Notes: generated from the sequence alone by a model not told the origin. Counted from the first letter of the stretch, positions 18,052 to 27,108 are shown. The stretch is DNA of 64,000 nucleotides from an uncultured Blautia sp. (GCA_934424575.1 CAKRXU010000008.1:1-64000); one strand, 5' to 3'. Translations and numbers: made by a program.

Positions 18052-19425
18052 ATGAAATATTTACTCAAAAATGGAACGGTAGTATCCGGAGAAAAATCGG
18101 AGAAACTCGATGTCCTGGTGGATGGAGAGAAGATCATAAATGTGGGAAAGGATCTTGAAGCAGGCGATGCAGAAGTGATGGATGTCGAAGGAAAGCTTCT
18201 GTTCCCGGGATTTATCGACGGCCATACACATTTTGACCTGGAAGTGGCAGGAACTGTCACGGCAGACGACTTTGAGACAGGAACAAGAGCTGCGCTTCTC
18301 GGAGGAACGACACTTGTCATTGATTATGCATCACAGGACAAAGGCGGTCACACTCTGAAAGAAGGTCTCGATAAGTGGCACAAAAAAGCCGATGGCAAAT
18401 GCTCCTGCGACTATTCTTTCCATATGTCTATCGTAGAATGGAACGATGAGACAGAGGCGGAAGTACAGGATATGATCGACCATGGAATCACCAGCTTCAA
18501 GCTTTACATGACCTATCCGGCAATGATCGTAAATGACTGCGATATGTATAAGATCCTCAAGAAACTTGGCGAATGTGGATGTTTCGCCGGAGTTCACTGT
18601 GAAAACGCGGGTGTGATCGACGCCCTGATCTCCGAAGCGAAGAAAGAAGGACGTCTCGGACCGGAAAACCATCCGCTCGTAAGACCGGATACCATGGAAG
18701 CAGAGGCTGTCCACCGTCTTCTCGTGATCGCCAAAGAAGCCAACGCACCAGTCATGGTCGTTCACCTGACCAACAAGAAAGCTTACGAAGAGGTCATGAA
18801 CGCAAGGAAAAACGGACAGGAAGTCTATGCAGAGACCTGCCCGCAGTATCTCCTTCTGGAAGACAGCGTATACTCCAAACCGGACTTTGAGGGTGCTGTT
18901 TATGTATGTGCACCGCCGATCCGCAAGAAAGAAGATCAGGACTGCCTGTGGAAAGCTCTGGCAGACGAGGAGATCCAGACGGTAGCGACAGACCAGTGCA
19001 GCTTCACTCTGGCACAGAAAGCCCTCGGAAAAGAGGATTTTACCAAGATCCCGGGAGGACTTCCGGGCGTACAGACAAGAGGAACCCTTCTCTATACTTA
19101 CGGAGTTAAGACCGGAAAGATCACCCAGGAACAGATGTGCAAAGTCCTCTGCGAAAATCCTGCCAAACTGTACGGCGTATATCCAAACAAAGGTGCGATC
19201 ACAGCAGGAAGTGATGCGGATATCGTAGTCCTCGATCCATCGAAAGAAAGCGTGATCTCCGCAGCGACTCATGCATACAATACAGACAATAACCCGTTTG
19301 AAGGCTTTAAGCTTGAATGCGGCATCGACAAAGTTTTTCTTCGCGGAAACCTCGCAGTCGAGGATGGGAAGCTTGTGAAAGAAAAACTCGGCAAATACAT
19401 CGCCAGAGGCAAAAAACAGCTTTGA
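18052..19425 (+). CDS. hyuA: Dihydropyrimidinase / hydantoinase-like amidohydrolase
   Basis: This 457-residue cyclic amidohydrolase opens hydantoin- or pyrimidine-type rings. The metal-binding motif DGHTHFDLE, the carboxylated lysine in TSFKLYMTYP, the histidines of GVHCENAG and VVHLTNK, and the aspartate of TVATDQCSF all match the dihydropyrimidinase family. The ATG at 18052 has GGGAGG eight bases upstream; an ATG 12 codons earlier lacks one. E. coli hyuA sits with ygeW, ygeX and ygeY. Here it lies about 9 kb from them, but the partners suggest a shared ureide pathway. hydE follows after 24 bases. Confidence 0.88.
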   Translation: MKYLLKNGTVVSGEKSEKLDVLVDGEKIINVGKDLEAGDAEVMDVEGKLLFPGFIDGHTHFDLEVAGTVTADDFETGTRAALLGGTTLVIDYASQDKGGHTLKEGLDKWHKKADGKCSCDYSFHMSIVEWNDETEAEVQDMIDHGITSFKLYMTYPAMIVNDCDMYKILKKLGECGCFAGVHCENAGVIDALISEAKKEGRLGPENHPLVRPDTMEAEAVHRLLVIAKEANAPVMVVHLTNKKAYEEVMNARKNGQEVYAETCPQYLLLEDSVYSKPDFEGAVYVCAPPIRKKEDQDCLWKALADEEIQTVATDQCSFTLAQKALGKEDFTKIPGGLPGVQTRGTLLYTYGVKTGKITQEQMCKVLCENPAKLYGVYPNKGAITAGSDADIVVLDPSKESVISAATHAYNTDNNPFEGFKLECGIDKVFLRGNLAVEDGKLVKEKLGKYIARGKKQL

Positions 19426-19449
19426 GAAGCTGCATATGAGGGGGAAGCC

Positions 19450-20532
19450 ATGAAAAATCTGATCGACAAACTGCATCAGGAGCAGATCCTGTCAGCAGAA
19501 GAATTCCGGACACTTCTGACAAAGCGTTCAGAAGAAACGGATCTGTATGCACGGGATCTGGCAGATCAGGTGCGGCAGCAGGTCTATGGAAACCAGATCT
19601 ATGTACGTGGACTGATCGAGTTCACCAATTACTGTAAAAATGACTGCTATTACTGTGGAATCCGCAGGAGCAACCGAAATGCCCAGCGTTACCGCCTGAC
19701 AGAAGAGGATATCCTTGCCTGCTGTAAGGAAGGCTATGAGCTGGGATTCCGTACTTTTGTCCTTCAGGGAGGAGAGGATGGATATTATACAGATGAGAAA
19801 CTGACAGCCCTGATCCGTAAGATCAAAGGAGCCTACCCGGACTGTGCCCTGACACTTTCCATCGGGGAGAAATCCGAAGAAAGCTATCGTGCCTATAAAG
19901 AAGCCGGTGCAGACCGCTATCTTCTGCGGCATGAGACAGCGTGTGAAGAGCATTACCGTAAACTCCATCCGGAAGAAATGTCCTGCGAAAACCGCAAAAA
20001 CTGTCTTCGCACCCTCAAAAAACTGGGCTATCAGACAGGCGCAGGCTTCATGGTGGGTTCTCCTTACCAGACTATGGATGATCTGGTAGAGGATTTCCTG
20101 TTTCTCAAAGAACTGAATCCGGAGATGGTCGGGATCGGACCGTTCATTGCACATCAGGATACTCCTTTCCATGATGAAAAGAGTGGAACACTGGAGGATA
20201 CGCTCTTTTATCTGGCACTTCTCCGGCTGATGCTTCCGAATGTGCTTCTTCCGGCAACTACAGCACTGGGAACAATCCACCCGAAAGGACGTGAACTCGG
20301 CGTAAAATCCGGCGCAAATGTTGTGATGCCGAATCTTTCTCCTGTTTCCGTGCGAAAGAAATACATGCTCTATGACGGAAAGATCTGTACCGGAGACGAG
20401 GCAGCAGAATGTCGTTTCTGTCTCAGCCGGCGTATGGAACTGATCGGCTGCCAGATCGTGACAGACCGCGGAGATTATAAAGTTACTGTGAACGGAGTGA
20501 ACAGTAACGATTACAAAAAAACCTTGCAATAG
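19450..20532 (+). CDS. hydE: [FeFe]-hydrogenase maturase HydE
   Basis: This 360-residue radical SAM enzyme helps build the H-cluster of [FeFe]-hydrogenase. The cluster cysteines are in NYCKNDCYYCGIRRSN (C62, C66, C69), and the barrel shows the biotin-synthase-like layout (TFVLQGGEDGYY, ALGTIHPKGRELG). It starts with GGGGGAAGCC upstream and probably shares the hyuA transcript, although the functions differ. The final codons, reading VTVNGVNSN, consist of a 27-base palindromic repeat also found 81 bases downstream, so the native C-terminus may have been replaced. Confidence 0.88.
   Translation: MKNLIDKLHQEQILSAEEFRTLLTKRSEETDLYARDLADQVRQQVYGNQIYVRGLIEFTNYCKNDCYYCGIRRSNRNAQRYRLTEEDILACCKEGYELGFRTFVLQGGEDGYYTDEKLTALIRKIKGAYPDCALTLSIGEKSEESYRAYKEAGADRYLLRHETACEEHYRKLHPEEMSCENRKNCLRTLKKLGYQTGAGFMVGSPYQTMDDLVEDFLFLKELNPEMVGIGPFIAHQDTPFHDEKSGTLEDTLFYLALLRLMLPNVLLPATTALGTIHPKGRELGVKSGANVVMPNLSPVSVRKKYMLYDGKICTGDEAAECRFCLSRRMELIGCQIVTDRGDYKVTVNGVNSNDYKKTLQ
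20482..20508. repeat. Palindromic repeat copy 1, inside hydE
   Basis: A 27-base element with arms GTTACTGT and ACAGTAAC and an 11-base centre. It encodes the last residues of HydE. Copy 2 (20563-20589) differs at one base. Confidence 0.8.
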
Positions 20533-20562
20533 ATACCGCATATGGGGTATAGTGGTCATATG

Positions 20563-20589
20563 GTTACTGTGAATGGAGTGAACAGTAAC
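20563..20589. repeat. Palindromic repeat copy 2
   Basis: The same 27-base palindrome, one mismatch from copy 1, lies in the short gap before the SH3 lipoprotein gene. A related palindrome with swapped arm bases lies at 43284-43310. Confidence 0.8.
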
Positions 20590-20618
20590 GCTGTATGCTA
20601 TAAAGGAGGATTATTTTA

Positions 20619-21059
20619 ATGAAGAAATCCAGATTACTGATCGTGCTGGCTGGTCTGGCTGTTTTTGCATCCGGATGTGGTTTCAGTACCGGAGGAGAAG
20701 ACTCTACTGTGACTGTGATTGAAGCGACTCCGACTCCGACTGTTACTCCTACACCGGAAGCAACTCCTACACCGACAGTTCCAGAGGCGACTCCAACTCC
20801 GGCTCAGGAAATAACACAGACAGCAAGTGGTGTAAATATCATAAAACAAAGTGCTACTTATTATGCTGTGCAGGGTGTAAATATCCGTACTGACTGCAGC
20901 ACAGATGCGCAGATCATCAGGGGTACTAAAGTTGGCGAGGAATTACCAAGTACTGGTGTCAGCCAGGATGGACAGTGGATTGAAGTAACAGTCAATGATA
21001 CGACAGGTTATGTCAGTGCACAGTATGTTTCTGCAACAAATCCAACAGCAGCTCAGTAA
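20619..21059 (+). CDS. SH3b-domain lipoprotein
   Basis: This 146-residue protein has a lipoprotein signal peptide with lipobox FASGC (Cys20). A threonine/proline-rich stalk (repeated ATPTPT and VTPTPE units, about residues 38-66) follows, then a bacterial SH3 domain (VNIRTDCSTDAQIIRGTKVGEELPSTG, ending in GYVSAQYV). It is probably anchored outside the cell membrane and binds or senses peptidoglycan. AAAGGAGG precedes the ATG and a strong terminator follows. The low-complexity stalk is common in surface proteins of these bacteria. Confidence 0.85.
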   Translation: MKKSRLLIVLAGLAVFASGCGFSTGGEDSTVTVIEATPTPTVTPTPEATPTPTVPEATPTPAQEITQTASGVNIIKQSATYYAVQGVNIRTDCSTDAQIIRGTKVGEELPSTGVSQDGQWIEVTVNDTTGYVSAQYVSATNPTAAQ

Positions 21060-21065
21060 AGCGTA

Positions 21066-21120
21066 AAAACGCTGAACTTCTCAGGAGGTTTTTCTCTTAA
21101 AAGAAGTTCAGCGTTTTTTT
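21066..21120 (+). terminator. Terminator after the SH3 lipoprotein
   Basis: A 16-base stem AAAACGCTGAACTTCT (21066-21081) / AGAAGTTCAGCGTTTT (21102-21117) followed by T residues. It faces the convergent luxS gene and could act in both directions. Confidence 0.9.
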
Positions 21121-21142
21121 AATATTTTGTAAAGAAAAAAGA

Positions 21143-21622
21143 TTATTCTGGATAGATAAGGCGGTCCGGTCTGATATCGTAGAGAACCTCACGAAGATAT
21201 TTATCGGCAAGATATTTTGCCATACCAAGATTCATGTCGAGGTAGTTTCCACAGTCTTTTGCAGAAGCACCAGGGATCTCGCCTTCAAAATCACGGATGA
21301 ATTCAAACATTTCCGTCATGAGTGGCACAATGTCTTTTGATTCATAATCACCTGCAAGGAGAAGATAATTTCCGGTACGGCAGCCCATTGGTCCCCAGTA
21401 GATGATCTTGCTGCCGAATTCTGCATGATTGCGGAGAAAAGTAGCTGCAAGATGTTCCATGGCATGGAGTTCTGCGGTGTTCATGACAGGTTCCTCATTA
21501 GGGGAAGTCATACGGATATCGAAGGTAGTGATGACCTGATCGCCAAGATAATCTTTGCGGGAAACATAGATTCCCGGCTGAAGCTTGATGTGGTCTATGG
21601 TAAAGCTTGCTATTTTTTTCAT
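21143..21622 (-). CDS. luxS: S-ribosylhomocysteine lyase LuxS
   Basis: This 159-residue enzyme cleaves S-ribosylhomocysteine to homocysteine and the AI-2 precursor DPD, within the activated methyl cycle. The metal motif HAMEH (H53, E56, H57), the catalytic cysteine in GPMGCRTG (C81) and the zinc cysteine in SAKDCGNY are intact. Length is standard. It is monocistronic, with its own promoter, and faces the SH3 lipoprotein gene. Confidence 0.95.
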   Translation of the reverse strand: MKKIASFTIDHIKLQPGIYVSRKDYLGDQVITTFDIRMTSPNEEPVMNTAELHAMEHLAATFLRNHAEFGSKIIYWGPMGCRTGNYLLLAGDYESKDIVPLMTEMFEFIRDFEGEIPGASAKDCGNYLDMNLGMAKYLADKYLREVLYDIRPDRLIYPE

Positions 21623-21667
21623 ATGTCTGGTTCCTTTCTGTATTTTGATGTAAAATCACTGATTCTT

Positions 21668-21696
21668 ATTGTAGCAGAGCTTTGACATGCTTACAA
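21668..21696 (-). promoter_or_regulatory. Promoter of luxS
   Basis: On the minus strand TTGTAA (21691-21696) and TACAAT (21668-21673) are spaced by 17 bases. Confidence 0.5.
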
Positions 21697-21831
21697 GTGG
21701 TTGGTGGAAAATCCCCGGCATTGACTTTACATCCCTGTGATGTTAAACTGTTGCACAGGGAAAAAGTTAAAATAAAAATCAAAAGCTGCAGGGGATGAGA
21801 GGAACAGCAGCGTCATAGGAGGAAGTTTATT

Positions 21832-22599
21832 ATGAAATCCAGAGTTTTGGCAGCAGTTTTCGCAGTTGTCCTTACGGCAGGTACACTTACAGGCTGTGGA
21901 AGTGCGAAGACATCCGATTCTGCAAAAACAGACAATACAAAAGAAGAAAGCACGAAAGAAGACGATACAAAAGAAGAAACTTCTTCGGACGAGGAAGCAG
22001 AAGTAACACAGGAACCTGTAAGTGAGGAAGAAGCACTTGCAGCCGGTTTCAGCGATGGAAGCGACAGTGATGCAGCAGTCCTGGATACAAGCAAGGAACT
22101 GACAGGGATTCATCATGCAGGAATCGACATTAAGGACTATGGAAGTATTGAGGTAGAGCTGGACGCAGACACAGCCCCGATCACCGTAACAAACTTTGTG
22201 AAGCTTGCACAGGAAGGATTCTATGACGGACTGACTTTCTGGAGGATCATGGATGGTTTTATGATCCAGGGAGGTGATCCGAAGGGGAATGGAACCGGTG
22301 GCTCTGGTGAGACAATTAAGGGAGAATTTTCCAGCAATGGAGTGAAGAATGATATTTCCCATACAAGAGGAACCATTTCCATGGCAAGATCCACCAGCCC
22401 GGACAGTGCAAGTTCCCAGTTCTTTATCGTACAGTCTGACAGCACATTTCTTGATGGCGACTACGCGGCCTTTGGTCATGTGACAGAGGGAATGGATGTT
22501 GTAGATCAGATCTGTAAGGATGCAGATCCGACGGATGATAACGGAACGATCAAAGCGGATGAACAGCCGGTGATCGAGAGCATTCAGATCAAAGACTGA
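21832..22599 (+). CDS. Lipoprotein cyclophilin-type peptidyl-prolyl isomerase
   Basis: This 255-residue protein has a signal peptide with lipobox LTGCG. A Lys/Glu/Asp/Thr-rich linker of about 60 residues follows, then a cyclophilin domain (FVKLAQEGFYDGLTFWRIMDGFMIQGGDP, MARSTSPDSASSQFFI, FGHVTEGMDVVDQI). Cyclophilins speed proline isomerisation, and lipoprotein forms act on exported proteins at the outer face of the membrane. GGAGG precedes the ATG. The gene stands alone with a terminator downstream. Confidence 0.92.
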   Translation: MKSRVLAAVFAVVLTAGTLTGCGSAKTSDSAKTDNTKEESTKEDDTKEETSSDEEAEVTQEPVSEEEALAAGFSDGSDSDAAVLDTSKELTGIHHAGIDIKDYGSIEVELDADTAPITVTNFVKLAQEGFYDGLTFWRIMDGFMIQGGDPKGNGTGGSGETIKGEFSSNGVKNDISHTRGTISMARSTSPDSASSQFFIVQSDSTFLDGDYAAFGHVTEGMDVVDQICKDADPTDDNGTIKADEQPVIESIQIKD

Positions 22600-22625
22600 T
22601 TTCAGTCTGAGCAGTAAAGGAAATA

Positions 22626-22668
22626 AAAATGGCGGCAGAAACATGTAGGATCTGCTGCCATTTTGTAT
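22626..22668. terminator. Terminator between cyclophilin and methyltransferase genes
   Basis: The 14-base stem AAAATGGCGGCAGA / TCTGCTGCCATTTT can serve both convergent transcripts. Confidence 0.8.
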
Positions 22669-22683
22669 TAGTAAAGCGAGAAT

Positions 22684-23247
22684 TTACAGTTTTATGATCA
22701 GAACAGGGATTGGAGGATTGTTCGGACGGTTGTAATAATCGCTTCGGATGACAAGATATTTGTGTGGATCAAGAGAAGCGAGCCATGCAAGCACCGCGTC
22801 GCGTTCTTCAAATCCGGAATCACCGCCGCTGTAAATGCAGAGTGAGATCAGGCCGCCTTTTTTAAGAAGGGAAAGCCCCTGGGTCAGAGCTTCAATGCTG
22901 GTGTCGCCTTTTGTCGCTTTGGCGTGATCACCGCCGGGAAGGTAGCCGAGATTGAAGGTAATGCAGCTTACAGAATTTTCCTGGGCGTGCGTTTTCATCT
23001 GTGTATGGGATTCCAGAAGCAGAGTATAGTTGTCTGGTGCCCCCGCGCTGATGAGGCGTTCTTTTGTACTTTTTAATGCCTGTTTCTGGATATCAAAAGC
23101 AAGTACCCTGCCTTTTTCGCCGCAGAGCGTACTCAGAAGCAGGGTATCATTTCCGTTTCCCATCGTTGCATCAATACAGAGATCGCCCGGAGCGACCTGC
23201 TCTTTTATAAAACGCGCACACCATTGTGTGATCTGATAATTTTTCAT
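22684..23247 (-). CDS. SAM-dependent methyltransferase, MnmM/YtqB-like
   Basis: This 187-residue class I methyltransferase has the SAM loop CIDATMGNGNDTLLLS and the second acidic strand RVLAFDIQ. It also has the family motif TFNLGYLPGGDHA (an NLGYLP variant of motif IV). This matches YtqB, now known as the tRNA wobble-uridine methyltransferase MnmM that makes mnm5s2U in Gram-positive bacteria. The gene is single and convergent with the cyclophilin gene. The assignment to MnmM is from recalled motifs. Confidence 0.8.
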   Translation of the reverse strand: MKNYQITQWCARFIKEQVAPGDLCIDATMGNGNDTLLLSTLCGEKGRVLAFDIQKQALKSTKERLISAGAPDNYTLLLESHTQMKTHAQENSVSCITFNLGYLPGGDHAKATKGDTSIEALTQGLSLLKKGGLISLCIYSGGDSGFEERDAVLAWLASLDPHKYLVIRSDYYNRPNNPPIPVLIIKL

Positions 23248-23339
23248 AAAGATCCAAGTCCTTTCTTATCGATTACTCCCATTATAATAAAAAACCGGCA
23301 TGAAAACGAGTACAAAAAAAGAAACACAGCAAAAATTCA

Positions 23340-23367
23340 TTGCAATTGTCGGTAAGGCTGTTATAAT
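23340..23367 (+). promoter_or_regulatory. Promoter of coaBC
   Basis: TTGCAA (23340-23345) and TATAAT (23362-23367) are spaced by 16 bases. Confidence 0.6.
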
Positions 23368-23416
23368 GTAACAGACATGAAAACTGTGAAAAACTCATAA
23401 AAGGAAGGAAAATCTT

Positions 23417-24622
23417 ATGTTAAAGGGTAAAACCGTTCTTCTGGGAGTGACCGGAAGCATTGCGGCATACAAAATCGCATATCTTGCAAGTGCACTGAAG
23501 AAACTTCACGCAGAGGTCCATGTGCTGATGACGAAGAATGCAACCAATTTTATCACACCGATTACATTTGAATCGCTTACCGGAACGAAATGTCTGGTAG
23601 ATACCTTTGACAGAAATTTTCAGTTCCAGGTAGAGCATGTTTCCATTGCAAAGAAGGCAGACGTAGTCATGATCGCACCTGCCAGTGCCAACGTGATCGG
23701 CAAACTTGCACATGGGATCGCAGATGATATGCTGACAACAACGATCATGGCATGCAAATGCAAGAAATTCATTTCCCCTGCCATGAATACAAATATGTTT
23801 GAAAATCCGATCCTGCAGGATAATCTTAAGACGCTTGAGCATTATGGATACGAAGTGATCCAGCCTGCGAGCGGCTATCTCGCCTGCGGGGACACCGGAG
23901 CCGGTAAGATGCCGGAACCGGAAACACTGCTTTCTTACATCTTGAGGGAGATCGCAGCGGAGAAGGATCTTGAGGGAAAAAAGGTTCTGGTCACAGCCGG
24001 ACCTACCCAGGAATCCATTGATCCGGTGCGCTACATCACCAACCATTCTTCCGGCAAGATGGGCTATGCACTGGCAAAAGCAGCTATGCTCCGCGGCGCA
24101 GATGTCACTCTGGTCAGCGGACCATGCAGCATCACGCCGCCGCCTTTTGTGAAGGTGGTACCGGTCGTGACCGCGAAGGATATGTTTGATGCGGTGACTT
24201 CCGTAAGTGCAGATCAGGACATCATCATCAAGGCAGCAGCCGTGGCGGACTACCGCCCGAAGCAGGTTTTTGATGAAAAAATCAAGAAGCAGGACAAAGA
24301 AATGAGTATTGAACTGGAAAAAACGGACGATATTCTCAAATACCTGGGAGAACATCGTACCCCGCAGCAGTTCCTCTGTGGATTTTCCATGGAGACTCAG
24401 AACATGATCGGTAATTCCAGGGCGAAACTTGGTAAGAAACATCTGGATATGGTGGCAGCGAACAACCTCAAGGTTGCAGGCGCCGGTTTCCAGGGCGATA
24501 CCAATGTACTGACCCTGATTACACAGGATGAGGACGTATCACTCCAGCTTATGAGCAAGGAGGATGCAGCCAATGTCATCCTGGATAAGATCCTTTCTAT
24601 CATGAAAGAAAGGGAACAGTAA
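23417..24622 (+). CDS. coaBC: Phosphopantothenoylcysteine synthetase/decarboxylase CoaBC
   Basis: This 401-residue bifunctional enzyme makes 4'-phosphopantetheine for coenzyme A. The N-terminal flavin decarboxylase half has GVTGSIAAYKIAYLAS, SPAMNTNMFENP and the lid GYLACGDTGAGKMPEPE. The C-terminal synthetase half starts near residue 188 with VTAGPTQESIDPVRYITNHSSGKMG. AGGAAGG precedes the ATG. An ECF S component and the pantothenate kinase gene coaX follow, so this is a coenzyme A supply operon. Confidence 0.95.
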   Translation: MLKGKTVLLGVTGSIAAYKIAYLASALKKLHAEVHVLMTKNATNFITPITFESLTGTKCLVDTFDRNFQFQVEHVSIAKKADVVMIAPASANVIGKLAHGIADDMLTTTIMACKCKKFISPAMNTNMFENPILQDNLKTLEHYGYEVIQPASGYLACGDTGAGKMPEPETLLSYILREIAAEKDLEGKKVLVTAGPTQESIDPVRYITNHSSGKMGYALAKAAMLRGADVTLVSGPCSITPPPFVKVVPVVTAKDMFDAVTSVSADQDIIIKAAAVADYRPKQVFDEKIKKQDKEMSIELEKTDDILKYLGEHRTPQQFLCGFSMETQNMIGNSRAKLGKKHLDMVAANNLKVAGAGFQGDTNVLTLITQDEDVSLQLMSKEDAANVILDKILSIMKEREQ

Positions 24623-24636
24623 CCCGTTCACCAGGA

Positions 24637-24664
24637 TGCGGGTAAATAAAATCACATACCCGCA
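24637..24664 (+). other. Small hairpin between coaBC and the ECF gene
   Basis: TGCGGGTA and TACCCGCA pair around a 12-base AT-rich loop. No T-tract follows, so it is more likely a processing or stability element than a terminator. Confidence 0.35.
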
Positions 24665-24717
24665 GTTCCGCACCGTATTGTATCCCCATGGAGGGAACGA
24701 TAACAAGGAGGAAAAAC

Positions 24718-25356
24718 ATGAAAAGTAACAAATTTACCACATCACAGCTCACCATTCTTGGTCTGATGTCAGGAATCCTTTTTCTGATGGCGTACACACC
24801 ACTTGGATATCTGAACATAGGACCTCTGGCAGTCACCTTTAATGTCATTCCGGTCGCAATCTGCGCGGTCGTTCTCGGACCGACAGGCGGAGCCGTAGCC
24901 GGAGCCGTTTTTGGACTGACCAGTTTCTTACAGGCAATGGGAATCGGCGGTACCAGCGCACTGGGAGCAGCACTGTTTCAGATCAATCCATTTTTAAGTG
25001 CAGTTCAGTGTTTTGTACCTCGTATTCTTGATGGATTACTTATCGGTTTCATCTACAGAGGAATGAGAAAGAAAACAAACGTATATGTATCCTGTGCTGT
25101 AACCGGATTCTTTTCCGCATTCCTGAATACCCTGTTCTTTATGACCGCACTGGTTGTAATGTTCGGAAACACAGAAGTGATCCAGAATCTCATGGGTGGA
25201 AGAAATGTGATCATTGGATGCTGTATGATGGTAGGTGTTAATGCGATCAGTGAGATGGTTTCTTCAACGATCATCACAGCAGCTGTAGGAACCGCACTTT
25301 CCAAAGCTCATCTGATCCCGGCATCTCAGATTGCAAAACCTGATACTGCCGCATAA
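24718..25356 (+). CDS. ECF transporter S component, probably for pantothenate
   Basis: This 212-residue membrane protein has about six helices and the layout of a substrate-binding S component of energy-coupling factor transporters. The N-terminus TTSQLTILGLMSGILFLMAYTPLGYLNIG and the GPTGGAVAGAVFGLTSFLQAM loop are typical. Placement between coaBC and coaX suggests pantothenate (PanT-like) uptake; this is inference from context. The shared EcfAAT module is not in the window. The ATG at 24718 has AAGGAGG upstream, better than an ATG ten codons earlier. Confidence 0.8.
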   Translation: MKSNKFTTSQLTILGLMSGILFLMAYTPLGYLNIGPLAVTFNVIPVAICAVVLGPTGGAVAGAVFGLTSFLQAMGIGGTSALGAALFQINPFLSAVQCFVPRILDGLLIGFIYRGMRKKTNVYVSCAVTGFFSAFLNTLFFMTALVVMFGNTEVIQNLMGGRNVIIGCCMMVGVNAISEMVSSTIITAAVGTALSKAHLIPASQIAKPDTAA

Positions 25357-25383
25357 AAAGCATATAGACAGGAATGAGAATAT

Positions 25384-26148
25384 ATGATTTTAGCCATTGA
25401 TATCGGAAACACCAACATTGTAGTTGGCTGTATCGAAGAAGAGAAGATTTACTTTATAGAGAGGATTTCCACGAACCACACCAAGACAGAACTGGAGTAT
25501 GCGATCGACCTCAAGACGATCCTTGACATCCATCACATCAAACGTTCTGAGATCGAGGGTGCGATCATTTCTTCCGTAGTTCCGCAGATCACCAATGCAG
25601 CGAAGCTTGCGGTCGAAAAGATCCTCAAAAAAGAACCGATGGTACTGGGACCAGGGGTTAAGACAGGACTGAACATTGTTCTGGATAATCCGGGAGAGAT
25701 GGGAGCAGACCGTGTGGCAGACGCAGTTGCGGCGCTGGCACAGTATCCGGTACCGCTGGTCATCGTGGATATGGGAACAGCGACTACGATTTCTGTTCTG
25801 GATGATAAAAAACGTTATATCGGCGGAATGATCCTTCCGGGTGTACGGATCTCTCTGGATGCGCTGACTTCCAGAGCATCACAGCTGAGCGGAATCAGTA
25901 TTGAAGAGCCGAAACGGCTCATTGGAAGAAATACGGTAGACTGCATGAAGAGCGGTATCCTTTATGGAAATGCTGCTGCGGTGGACGGTATCGTGGACAG
26001 GATCGAAGAAGAACTTGGACAGAAAGTCACCGTGATCGCAACCGGTGGAATGTCCAAAAAGATCATTCCTCACTGTAGGAGAGAGATGATCTGGGACGGA
26101 GACCTGCTTCTCAAGGGACTTCAGATCATTTACGACAAGAACAAGTAA
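25384..26148 (+). CDS. coaX: Type III pantothenate kinase CoaX
   Basis: This 254-residue ASKHA-fold enzyme phosphorylates pantothenate, the first step to coenzyme A. The phosphate loop ILAIDIGNTNIVVG, the block GADRVADAVAALAQ and VDMGTATTISVL are diagnostic, and length is normal. It follows the ECF gene by 27 bases and completes the coaBC-ECF-coaX operon. A terminator follows. Confidence 0.95.
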   Translation: MILAIDIGNTNIVVGCIEEEKIYFIERISTNHTKTELEYAIDLKTILDIHHIKRSEIEGAIISSVVPQITNAAKLAVEKILKKEPMVLGPGVKTGLNIVLDNPGEMGADRVADAVAALAQYPVPLVIVDMGTATTISVLDDKKRYIGGMILPGVRISLDALTSRASQLSGISIEEPKRLIGRNTVDCMKSGILYGNAAAVDGIVDRIEEELGQKVTVIATGGMSKKIIPHCRREMIWDGDLLLKGLQIIYDKNK

Positions 26149-26162
26149 AAATCAGTAACTAT

Positions 26163-26210
26163 AAAATCACTTCTTTTGACTGTGTGAAACAGCAGAGGAA
26201 GTGATTTTTT
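26163..26210 (+). terminator. Terminator of the coaBC-coaX operon
   Basis: The stem AAAATCACTTC / GAAGTGATTTT with a 24-base loop is followed by T residues. It may also serve the convergent pseudouridine synthase gene. Confidence 0.8.
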
Positions 26211-26226
26211 TGTTCGAAAAAATTCT

Positions 26227-27108
26227 TTAGAATGCCTGTGCCATGTCCTCCGGGACGGGAGCGGTGAAGCACAGGTCTTTGCCGGTCAGTGGATGCCGGA
26301 AATTAAGCTGGAAAGAATGCAGAGGCTGTCTTTGGAAGCAGTCATAGACCGGATGATAGAGATAATCTGCCGGGAGTGGATGTCCGATGTGTCCCATATG
26401 TACCCGGATCTGGTGGGTGCGTCCTGTTTCCAGATGGATCTCCAGAAGGGAATGATCATTTCTGACGGCGAGCCGTTCATAATGTGTGACGGCGGATTCC
26501 CCGTGCTCCAGGTCGATCTGCCGCTGGATCACGGAATCGGAAACACGCCCGATCGGGGCAGAGATCGTCCCGGATGGAGGGGTGACACCGCAGACAACTG
26601 CCAGATAGGTGCGACGGATCTCACGGTTTCGCATCTGTGAGGAAAGGATCGCGGCACTGAGCGCATTTTTGGCGAGGATCAGTGCACCGGAGGTATCACG
26701 GTCCAGACGGTTGATGCAGCGGAACGGGCAGAGTTCGTCCTTTTGCTGAAAATAAAAGGCCGCGGCATTGGCGAGGGTGTTCGTATAATTTCCGATCGAA
26801 GGATGCACGGGCATATCCGCCGGTTTGTTCAAGATAAGAATATCTTCGTCCTCATAAAGAACGTTAAGTGGCAGCGGTGTGGGAACGATACCGTCCACAG
26901 ATCCTGTTTCCATGACACGTACCCGAAAAAAGTCGCCCGCATGAAGAGTATCCCGTCCTCCGATGCGCACGCCGTTTACAAGAAGAGCTTCTTTATCCGG
27001 CTTCATAGAAGTCAATATATGCCGGGAAAAACCTTTTGAGCGCAGAAATTCCAGCACCTGCATGCCGGCTTCCTGTGATGTGACTGTATAGGTTAAGATT
27101 CTGTCCAT
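26227..27108 (-). CDS. RluA-family pseudouridine synthase
   Basis: This 293-residue enzyme converts uridine to pseudouridine in rRNA or tRNA. An S4-like N-terminus (VLEFLRSKGFSRHILTSM) precedes the catalytic domain, whose active-site aspartate is in INRLDRDTSGALILAKN. GRTHQIRVHMGHIGHPL is the second signature. The target position (RluD, RluC or another) cannot be told. It appears monocistronic. Confidence 0.92.
   Translation of the reverse strand: MDRILTYTVTSQEAGMQVLEFLRSKGFSRHILTSMKPDKEALLVNGVRIGGRDTLHAGDFFRVRVMETGSVDGIVPTPLPLNVLYEDEDILILNKPADMPVHPSIGNYTNTLANAAAFYFQQKDELCPFRCINRLDRDTSGALILAKNALSAAILSSQMRNREIRRTYLAVVCGVTPPSGTISAPIGRVSDSVIQRQIDLEHGESAVTHYERLAVRNDHSLLEIHLETGRTHQIRVHMGHIGHPLPADYLYHPVYDCFQRQPLHSFQLNFRHPLTGKDLCFTAPVPEDMAQAF

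Noticed and set aside
20720..20815. Repeats in the SH3 lipoprotein gene as a CRISPR or tandem array
   Set aside because: They are codon-level Thr/Pro repeats of a protein stalk within an intact gene.
23420..24442. 340-codon open frame antisense to coaBC
   Set aside because: coaBC is complete with all motifs on the plus strand; the antisense frame has no recognisable feature.
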